Assembly: GCA_003131945.1 (NCBI GenBank)
Contig: PKWD01000401.1
Span: 1-7,949, forward strand
Direction: 5' to 3'
Origin: Acidimicrobiaceae bacterium
GTDB lineage: Bacteria > Actinomycetota > Acidimicrobiia > Acidimicrobiales > UBA8190
DNA: 7,949 bases
How positions within the stretch are numbered: position 1 is the stretch's first letter; the number at the start of each line of letters is the position of its first letter. A program made the position numbers and the translations under genes. This document shows, piece by piece, positions 1 through 4,664 of the stretch. The notes beneath the pieces were generated by a model. That model had not been told where the DNA came from, did no database searches, and worked only from the letters and a program-made list of their open reading frames with translations.

Positions 1-352
1 GTTCGCTGAAGAGCTGGCACCACGCCTTGCGGCCGGTGACGATGTCGCGGACGTAGTGGTCGATCTGCTGCTGCGTGCCATGGACGGCGATGGTCGGTGC
101 GGCAAGAAGCAGGCCGAGGCCGGCTGGCGCAACCAGAGCACCAAAGGTGGCGATCTCGTCGGCGACCAGCACGGCGTCCGCCCGAGCAATGGCCTTGCCA
201 TACGCATTGGTGGGGAGCCCTGGGGCGGACCATCCCGCCGTGCCGAGGCGCTCCCACCAGTCTCCTACGGTGAGGTCGGGGTCCCAGTTTTGCTTCAACC
301 ACGCCCGCAGATCGCTCAACAGCTCGTCGGTCGATGTCGCCGTCTCGGTCAT
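1..352 (-). CDS. Acyl-CoA dehydrogenase, N-terminal part (runs off the left edge)
   Basis: FAD-dependent acyl-CoA dehydrogenases oxidise acyl-CoA to 2-enoyl-CoA, the first step of a beta-oxidation round in the cytosol. I translated the minus strand from ATG at 352-350; it stays open for 117 codons to the window edge, so the FAD- and substrate-binding middle and the catalytic C-terminal domain are not visible. The visible part is the alpha-helical N domain: an amphipathic start (residues 10-24), a W-W-E-R-L-G-x-A-G-W segment (32-41), and residues 82-117 with L-A-A-P-T-I, H-G-T and a final W-C-Q-L-F-S-E, which in the family leads directly into the P-G-x-G-S-D-L FAD-site motif. The shape resembles actinobacterial FadE proteins of sterol and branched-acyl catabolism. 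The frame has a stop seven codons upstream and no other ATG/GTG/TTG start, so this ATG is probably right, although no strong ribosome site precedes it. It is divergent from the TetR gene, which may control it. Family confident, substrate unknown. Confidence 0.9.
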   Translation of the reverse strand, partial: MTETATSTDELLSDLRAWLKQNWDPDLTVGDWWERLGTAGWSAPGLPTNAYGKAIARADAVLVADEIATFGALVAPAGLGLLLAAPTIAVHGTQQQIDHYVRDIVTGRKAWCQLFSE

Positions 353-686
353 GTCCAGTCCATCATGTCAATCAGGGAGGCGGCCGCTGCCACCCTTAGG
401 CGCGTGGTGCCGATCGACACGGCGCTTCCGCACCGGGCTTGCCATAGACAGGTGCTCCACGTCGGTCTCGATTCGTCGAAGGTCCTCCGCGCGTCCGGGT
501 CACCTTCCCGGGCCCACGACCCCGGTGGACCGTGCCGGTGGCTGTGCGGTGGGACGCCGTGGTCGTGGCCAGGCCATCATTGTTGCATATATGATAGTGG
601 TTAACAAACGTTCACCTGATGCACAACACGCACGATTTGGCCGCGGTGAACGGTCCGGGAGGGCGAAGTATGGACGGCGACCGCAG
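353..686. other. Divergent regulatory gap between acyl-CoA dehydrogenase and TetR genes
   Basis: I see no convincing protein gene here. Open frames crossing it lack family resemblance, and the frame that extends the TetR gene upstream (back to about 75) runs antisense to the acyl-CoA dehydrogenase and reads as arginine/serine-rich noise. The right half holds an A/T-rich island (576-612) with a candidate operator and promoter elements, the expected place for control of both divergent genes. Confidence 0.55.
576..595. promoter_or_regulatory. Imperfect 20-bp palindrome, candidate TetR operator
   Basis: ATCATTGTTGCATATATGAT has 5-base arms ATCAT/ATGAT and a central TGCA; 7 of 10 base pairs are symmetric. 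It lies in the only A/T-rich patch between the divergent acyl-CoA dehydrogenase and TetR genes. It overlaps a TATGAT (590-595) that could be a plus-strand -10 box and a possible minus-strand promoter (TTGTTA, 17 bases, AACAAT, read on minus from about 609 to 581). Size, symmetry and position fit a self-regulating TetR operator. This is inferred from sequence shape only. Confidence 0.4.
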
Positions 687-690
687 GTGA
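670..690 (+). other. Possible six-codon leader cistron coupled to the TetR start
   Basis: The best ribosome-binding sequence in front of the TetR gene, GGGAGGG at 657-663, lies 6 bases before an ATG at 670 that is not in the TetR frame. That ATG gives M-D-G-D-R-R and then TGA at 688-690, which overlaps the in-frame GTG (687-689) as GTGA. Either a tiny upstream cistron passes ribosomes to the regulator by translational coupling, or a one-base indel has split the original start from the gene. The sequence alone cannot decide. Confidence 0.35.
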
Positions 691-1394
691 TTGAGGCTCC
701 CCAGAATCCGCAACCGCTGCGCGAGCGAAAGAAGCTCCGCACGAGAGAGGCCCTGATCTCGGCGTCCCAAAAGCTCTTTTCTGAGAAGGGCTACGCCGCA
801 ACCACCCTCGAAGACATCTGTCAGTCGGTGGAGGTTGCGCCACCCACCCTTTTTCGCTACTTCGAGTCGAAGGCCCAATTGGCCTTGGCCCGCAACGTCG
901 ACTGGGCCGAGAGCTTGAAGGCTGATGTCGACGTGGTTGATCGCGACGCCTCCACATTCGACATCTGGCGCCGCCACGTCAAGCATCTGTCCTCGCCGGA
1001 GGTGGCGCGGTGGACGAAGAGGCGCGCTCGATGGATCGCTCCGGAACCTGTCCTGCGCTCGCTCATGGCCGAACTTGATGCAGATTGCGAGGCCATCCTG
1101 GCCTCGGGCCTTGTGGCGGACGCCGGTGTCGATGAGGTCGAGGATGTCTACGCCCACCTCGTGGCCACCGCTCTGGTACGGGGCCGCTGGGCCGTGTTCC
1201 GTCGCTGGCTTGAACTTCGCCAACCGTACGAGATGCTCGCTCCGGCCCAGATGGCACTGATCGACTTTGTCGTCGAGGAACTTTCTCCGACGCGGGCCGC
1301 GGTGCTTGCCCGCTTGCTCGATGGTCAGAAGCCATCGCTGGCGTCTGCCGGGACGGCCGCGCTCAAGGGAGCCAGTCCGGTCCGGGACACTTGA
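687..1394 (+). CDS. TetR/AcrR-family transcriptional regulator
   Basis: A ligand-responsive DNA-binding repressor, probably acting as a dimer in the cytosol. From GTG at 687 it is 235 residues, normal for the family. Residues 11-65 are the TetR N-terminal domain: basic helix L-R-E-R-K-K-L-R-T-R-E-A-L, then A-S-x-K-L-F-S-E-K-G-Y-A-A-T-T (26-40), the helix-turn-helix L-E-D-I-C-Q-S-V-E-V-A-P-P-T-L-F-R-Y-F (41-59) and S-K-A-Q-L. The rest is the variable helical ligand domain, rich in W and R and without recognisable specificity. Start choice: ATG 591 and GTG 597 are also in frame, but they lie in or against the palindrome, lack a ribosome site, and add residues before the usual start of the domain; GTG 687 leaves about ten residues before it. 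It is 42 bases ahead of the thiolase-like gene on the same strand and divergent from the acyl-CoA dehydrogenase. The acyl-CoA setting suggests an acyl-CoA or pathway intermediate as ligand; this is inference. Confidence 0.9.
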   Translation: MIEAPQNPQPLRERKKLRTREALISASQKLFSEKGYAATTLEDICQSVEVAPPTLFRYFESKAQLALARNVDWAESLKADVDVVDRDASTFDIWRRHVKHLSSPEVARWTKRRARWIAPEPVLRSLMAELDADCEAILASGLVADAGVDEVEDVYAHLVATALVRGRWAVFRRWLELRQPYEMLAPAQMALIDFVVEELSPTRAAVLARLLDGQKPSLASAGTAALKGASPVRDT

Positions 1395-1421
1395 CGGTTC
1401 ACGTGACTGACTATTCATAAT
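1391..1421 (+). promoter_or_regulatory. Possible promoter/operator before the thiolase-like gene
   Basis: The 42-base gap after the TetR stop contains a perfect 8-base palindrome TCACGTGA (1399-1406), flanked by TTGACG (1391-1396) and CATAAT (1416-1421), which could be -35 and -10 boxes with a wide 19-base spacer. If real, the palindrome sits between the boxes where a repressor would block transcription. The gap is short enough that read-through from the TetR gene is equally likely. Confidence 0.25.
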
Positions 1422-1436
1422 GGCCCGACCGGGGGG

Positions 1437-2606
1437 ATGAGTGTGGCAAGTCTGAGAGGCGCGTCAGCGCTTGTGGGTGTGGCGGACGACGCCTCCCCCA
1501 CGGGCGAACTGGATCGAACCGGCCGGGCACTCGAAGTGGCCATGATCTGCGAGGCTCTTACCGACGCCGGCCTGTCCTTGTCCGATGTTGATGGCGTGAC
1601 GCACGCAACATCGTCTATCGGGATGGCCGAGTATCTGGGTATCCACCCACGCTTCACCGACTCGACCAATACAGGCGGATCCAGCTACGAGGTCCATGTC
1701 GAGCACGCTGCCGCCGCCATCGCCGCCGGGCTCTGCGAGGTGGTGATCGGTGTCTACGCCTCGACCCCCCGCAGCGATCGCACTCGACGCAGAGGTGGGC
1801 CGGGTTGGCGACCGATGATGGGACCCAATCCCGCCGCCGAGTGGGAGCTGCCCTTCGGGCTGCGGATGCCCATGGGTCCCTACGCAATGGCTGCCACCCG
1901 ACACATGCACCAGTACGGGACGACATCCGAACAGCTGGCCCAGATCGCCGTGAGTACCCGTGAATGGGCCAGAATGAATCCCAAAGCCCGCTACCGGGAA
2001 CCGATCACCGTCGACGACGTGCTGGCATCTCCCCTCCAGAGCTCACCGCTTCACCTCCTCGACTGCTGCCTCGTGACCGATGGCGCCGGCGCCTTCGTCA
2101 TGACGAGCGCCGAACGGGCCAGGGACTTGGCCAAGCCTCCGGTCTACGTGCTCGGTGCTGGGACATGTCACGACCATTCCATGATCAGCCAGATGCCGGA
2201 TCTCACCGTCACCCCCGGTGCCGTGTCGGGAGCCAACGCCTTCGCCATGGCCGGCATCAAGCCGCACGATGTGGACGTTCTCATGGGCTATGACAGTTTC
2301 ACCATCACCGCTCTCCTGCACCTCGAGGACCTCGGTTTCTGCGCCAAGGGCGAGGGCGGCCCTTTCGTGGAGGACGGTAAGACCGGCCCCGGCGGGGCGC
2401 TGCCGATGAACACCAACGGTGGGGGCCTCTCCTTCACCCATCCCGGCATGTACGGAATGTTCCTTCTGGTTGAGGCCGTCCGACAGCTTCGCGGCGAGTG
2501 CGGGGCCCGCCAGGTCGGCGGTGCCGACGTTGCCGTGGCCCACGGCTCGGGGATGGTCCTCTCGTGCCTGTCCACCATCGTGTTGGGAACGGAGGCGACG
2601 CTGTGA
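1437..2606 (+). CDS. Thiolase-like (Ltp2/SCP2-type) acyl-CoA lyase, DUF35 partner
   Basis: A 389-residue thiolase-superfamily protein of the type annotated lipid-transfer protein or acetyl-CoA acetyltransferase. Its best characterised relatives pair with a DUF35 protein: Ltp2 (retro-aldol cleavage in sterol side-chain degradation) and BbsB (2-(alpha-hydroxybenzyl)succinyl-CoA thiolase). Visible motifs: A-L-V-G-V-A (11-16) and P-T-G-E-L (21-25); G-G-S-S-Y-E (80-85) ahead of H-A-A-A-A-I-A-A-G (90-98), where a degradative thiolase would carry its nucleophilic Cys; L-L-D-C-C-L-V-T-D-G-A (207-217) and Y-D-S-F-T (285-289), both shared with Ltp2 as I recall it; N-T-N-G-G-G (325-330); H-P-G-M-Y-G (335-340), the active-site His loop; A-H-G-S-G-M (368-373), replacing the usual C-x-G-G-G. 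Loss of both thiolase Cys motifs favours a retro-aldol or scaffold role over classical thiolysis. ATG 1437 directly abuts GGGGGG; GTG 1443, two codons later, has better ribosome-site spacing. It overlaps the DUF35 gene by 4 bases. Substrate unknown. Confidence 0.88.
   Translation: MSVASLRGASALVGVADDASPTGELDRTGRALEVAMICEALTDAGLSLSDVDGVTHATSSIGMAEYLGIHPRFTDSTNTGGSSYEVHVEHAAAAIAAGLCEVVIGVYASTPRSDRTRRRGGPGWRPMMGPNPAAEWELPFGLRMPMGPYAMAATRHMHQYGTTSEQLAQIAVSTREWARMNPKARYREPITVDDVLASPLQSSPLHLLDCCLVTDGAGAFVMTSAERARDLAKPPVYVLGAGTCHDHSMISQMPDLTVTPGAVSGANAFAMAGIKPHDVDVLMGYDSFTITALLHLEDLGFCAKGEGGPFVEDGKTGPGGALPMNTNGGGLSFTHPGMYGMFLLVEAVRQLRGECGARQVGGADVAVAHGSGMVLSCLSTIVLGTEATL
2591..2595 (+). promoter_or_regulatory. 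Ribosome-binding site setting the DUF35 start
   Basis: GGAGG lies 7 bases before GTG 2603, inside the end of the thiolase-like gene. It makes GTG 2603 the start of the next gene rather than the longer open frame reaching back to 2498, and indicates translational coupling of the two subunits. Confidence 0.7.
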
Positions 2607-3016
2607 CCCAGACCACCGAACAACCCCGGAGGTTCGAGCCACCCGTCACCCCGACCACCGCCCCCTTCTGGGAGGCGACGCGTGAGCGTCGCTTCCTTCT
2701 GCAATGGTGCAGTGACTGCGGGCACGCGATCTTCTTCCCGCGCGAGGTATGTCCCCGCTGCCTCGGCAGCCGCCTGGAGTGGCGTCCCTCCGCTGGTAGC
2801 GGGGCTGTCTACACATTCACGGTGGAATACAACCCGCAGAACTCCAACCTCACTCCGCCCTACACGATCGCCCTGATCGACCTCGACGAGGGCGTGCGGA
2901 TGATGTCCAACGTGGTGGGATGTCCTCCGCAAGAGGTCCGGGTGGGGATGCGGGTCAAGATCACGTGGGAGGGGTTGTCCGATGGGCGCAATCTCCCGCA
3001 GTTCGAACCGGCGTGA
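2603..3016 (+). CDS. DUF35 zinc-ribbon/OB-fold protein, partner of the thiolase-like protein
   Basis: A 137-residue protein with the full DUF35 layout: N-terminal helix with P-F-W-E-A-T (21-26), a rubredoxin-like zinc ribbon with ligands C36-x2-C39 and C50-x2-C53 (W-C-S-D-C-G-H and V-C-P-R-C-L-G-S), then an OB-fold beta-barrel from about 58 (S-G-S-G-A-V-Y-T-F-T-V-E-Y) through I-A-L-I-D-L-D-E-G-V-R-M-M-S-N-V and G-M-R-V-K-I-T-W-E to the end. In Ltp2-ChsH2 and BbsBA this domain binds the thiolase-fold subunit, stabilises it and helps form the acyl-CoA binding site. In ChsH2 the DUF35 domain is fused to a MaoC hydratase; here it stands alone, as in BbsA. The GTGA overlap with the upstream gene and the GGAGG site support co-translation and complex formation. 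No hydratase partner is visible in the window. Confidence 0.9.
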   Translation: MTQTTEQPRRFEPPVTPTTAPFWEATRERRFLLQWCSDCGHAIFFPREVCPRCLGSRLEWRPSAGSGAVYTFTVEYNPQNSNLTPPYTIALIDLDEGVRMMSNVVGCPPQEVRVGMRVKITWEGLSDGRNLPQFEPA

Positions 3017-3022
3017 CAGATC

Positions 3023-3136
3023 TCAACCGTCGATCAGGCATTGGAACTCGGCGTCCATCTTCACGGCGGCCTGCTTATAGGCGAGACCGTCGCTCCAACG
3101 CTGCGCGTCTGCGTTCTGGGTGGTGTCACAATCCAC
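3023..3136 (-). pseudogene. C-terminal remnant of an unrecognised protein
   Basis: Read on minus toward TGA (3025-3023), this frame gives about 38 codons with coding-like composition (roughly 78% G/C at third positions): N-A-D-A-Q-R-W-S-D-G-L-A-Y-K-Q-A, then V-K-M-D-A-E-F-Q-C-L-I-D-G and stop. It is closed upstream by a stop at 3154-3152, and the only start, GTG 3136, has no ribosome site. It looks like the tail of a gene whose front was lost, but could be chance. I do not recognise the family; the G-L-A-Y-K-Q-A stretch weakly recalls an enoyl-CoA hydratase tail, not enough for a call. Confidence 0.3.
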
Positions 3137-3200
3137 TTGGACAGTGCGTTTTCATGACGCAATTCTCGGGCATGGGTGGGTTGTCTGATCGTTTCTTGCC

Positions 3201-3219
3201 GCCGTCGGTTGGTGACGGC
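3201..3219. terminator. Short hairpin downstream of the DUF35 gene
   Basis: GCCGTC (3201-3206) and GACGGC (3214-3219) form a perfect 6-bp stem with a 7-base loop. It lies 185 bases after the DUF35 stop on the same strand. There is no following T-run, so intrinsic termination is uncertain. Confidence 0.25.
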
Positions 3220-3267
3220 AATCCGACATCGGAGGTGTCCTGTCTAGAGTCTCGGCGCCAGGGAGGG

Positions 3268-3366
3268 TGATCATCGTCGGTGCTGGGGGTGTTCGGCCGG
3301 ACCAAGATCTCCGTCTTGCTCGGCTTCGCTATCGCCACTTCCAACCTGGACCGCTTCCGGGCCTAA
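3268..3366 (+). pseudogene. Possible transposase C-terminal remnant
   Basis: From a stop at 3268-3270 to TAA at 3364-3366 this plus frame reads V-L-G-V-F-G-R-T-K-I-S-V-L-L-G-F-A-I-A-T-S-N-L-D-R-F-R-A. A hydrophobic F-G-R-x-K-x-x-x-L-L-x-F-A-x-A-x-x-N-L-x-R pattern ending soon afterwards is the kind of tail I associate with DDE transposases of actinobacterial insertion sequences. There is no ribosome site and no catalytic domain. The match is from memory of family style, so confidence is low. A second short plus frame just before it (from ATG 3172, M-G-G-L-S-D-R-F-L-P-P-S-V-G) might be another fragment of the same element. Confidence 0.28.
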
Positions 3367-3572
3367 CAAGCTTAGGACGAGGTCAAACCTCTCCAACGGG
3401 CCAAGCGCCGCCAGGGGACGTGGGGGCGATTGCATTATGCGGGACGGCGAAATCATTCCCGCCAACGCCACGGGTCCGCCTGACTAACTGATCAGCAGCC
3501 TTCCCAACAAACAGTGTCCTTCGGGGCCACAGCATCGTGTCCGGGCACGAGAAGTCGATCGCTTCCAAAGCA

Positions 3573-3599
3573 AAATGCCCGGCCCGCAGGCCGGCATTT
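3573..3599. terminator. Bidirectional intrinsic terminator-like hairpin
   Basis: AAATGCC/GGCC (3573-3579, 3581-3584) pairs with GGCC/GGCATTT (3589-3599): an 11-bp stem with one bulged C (3580) and a CGCA loop. On minus the stem is followed by a T-rich tract (TTTTGCTTT), so it should end transcription from the carboxylase-SDR unit, whose last stop is 127 bases upstream on that strand. On plus the following bases are less T-rich. Its place between convergent genes fits. Confidence 0.65.
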
Positions 3600-3725
3600 C
3601 GTGTACTTCCCGGGGTGGCGGGCGAGTCATCTCCTGCACGCTGGTGTGGGTCCCAAGACCGCCCACGTCGATCGCGTGACCTGTGTTCGGTGGCGCGGGG
3701 CGCCGGACAGCCCTGACCGATGTGG

Positions 3726-4589
3726 CTAGATCTGCCCCGCCTGCATCTTCAGCAGGTCCGCCGAGGTGGCTCCGTCCACGGCGATCACTTGCCCTGAAAT
3801 GAAGCGGGCCACTGGGCTGCACAGGAAAAGAGCCAAATAGGCAATGTCCGAGCCTTGGCCGTGCATGCCGAGCGGGCTCGAAGGTAGCGTCTGTCCGGAT
3901 GGAACGGCTTCGGCGAAGCGACGGACGCCCTCTGTGGCATTAATCGAACCAGGCGCGATGGCGTTGACCCGTATTCCGTATGGACCCCATTCGACGGCGC
4001 AGGTCCGAGTTAGCGAGTCGACCCCCGCCTTCGCCGCCGCGACGTGCGACTGGTAGACGACACCCCTCTGCTCGAAGGGAGCACTGATATTGATGATGTT
4101 CCCCCCGTGGTCCCGCAGCCACGCGTCGAACGCAAACCGTGTCACGTTGTAGGTCCCAAGCAGGTCGATGTCGACTACTGCTTTGAAGCCATTTGGCGAG
4201 ATCTTCGACATCGGCGCAGGGAAATTACCAGCGGCGTCATTGACCACGATGTCGAGCCTGCCGTAGTCGGCTACGACCTGGTCGATCACGCCTTTCACCG
4301 CCTGGGCGTCGCGGACATCGCAGACGCCAAACGTCGCGTCCACACCCTCGGCACGGAGCTCGTCGACTGCAGCTTCGAGATTGTCGCGTTTTCGGCTGGC
4401 CATGGTGATGCGAGCGCCATGAGCACCGAGAATCCGGCAGATCTCTTTGCCGATCCCGGTGGCACCCCCAGTTACGAACGCCACCTGGCCCTCCAAAACG
4501 TCCGGGGCGAAACAACTTGGCACCGCCGTCTCGATCGAGTTGTGCAAGGCATCCCCCGTGTTCCCCGAATTCTTGTCTCCCTCACACAT
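3726..4589 (-). CDS. Short-chain dehydrogenase, 2,4-dienoyl-CoA reductase (DECR2)-like
   Basis: An SDR that in characterised relatives (mitochondrial DECR1, peroxisomal DECR2 and bacterial homologues) uses NADPH to reduce 2,4-dienoyl-CoA to 3-enoyl-CoA so that unsaturated acyl chains can continue through beta-oxidation. From ATG 4589 it is 287 residues: Rossmann glycine motif T-G-G-A-T-G-I-G (40-47), A-S-R-K-R (65-69, NADPH preference), N-D-A-A-G-N-F (117-123), I-N-I-S-A-P (166-171), H-V-A-A-A-K-A-G (182-189) with Lys187, and V-E-W-G-P-Y-G-I-R-V-N-A-I-A-P-G (199-214) followed by T-E-G-V-R-R-F. The classical Y-x-x-x-K Tyr is Val here, and position K-15, the DECR1 Tyr, is Phe; this matches the DECR2 pattern rather than a typical ketoreductase. 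The usual N-N-A-A-G is N-D-A-A-G. GTG 4523, giving 265 residues, agrees better with the usual family N-terminus; TTG 4616 is also in frame. It lies 75 bases behind the carboxylase gene, probably co-transcribed. Confidence 0.88.
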   Translation of the reverse strand: MCEGDKNSGNTGDALHNSIETAVPSCFAPDVLEGQVAFVTGGATGIGKEICRILGAHGARITMASRKRDNLEAAVDELRAEGVDATFGVCDVRDAQAVKGVIDQVVADYGRLDIVVNDAAGNFPAPMSKISPNGFKAVVDIDLLGTYNVTRFAFDAWLRDHGGNIINISAPFEQRGVVYQSHVAAAKAGVDSLTRTCAVEWGPYGIRVNAIAPGSINATEGVRRFAEAVPSGQTLPSSPLGMHGQGSDIAYLALFLCSPVARFISGQVIAVDGATSADLLKMQAGQI

Positions 4590-4664
4590 TGTCCAGGTCA
4601 ATGCCGGGACATACAAGTTGTCGACCGATAAGGCCCGGCCAAGGGTCGTGTGAGACGCAGCCTT

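Larger units (their letters stand above)
3017..3725. other. Gene-poor gap between converging operons, with gene debris
   Basis: The 709 bases between the DUF35 stop and the SDR stop hold no intact gene I can support. They contain a minus-strand C-terminal remnant (3023-3136), a short hairpin (3201-3219), a transposase-like C-terminal tail on plus (3268-3366) and a strong bidirectional terminator-like hairpin (3573-3599). Other open frames here are short and proline/arginine-rich, without family resemblance. The mix suggests insertion and decay between two convergent transcription units. Confidence 0.5.

Noticed and set aside
75..686. Long N-terminal extension of the TetR frame
   Set aside because: It has no protein family, overlaps the acyl-CoA dehydrogenase on the other strand and crosses the palindrome; TetR similarity begins near 717.
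612..1418. 268-codon minus-strand frame opposite the TetR gene
   Set aside because: Antisense shadow; the plus frame carries the helix-turn-helix, and this one shows no domain.
2043..2932. Two overlapping minus-strand frames opposite the thiolase/DUF35 genes
   Set aside because: Both are shadows of well supported plus-strand genes and have no recognisable motif.
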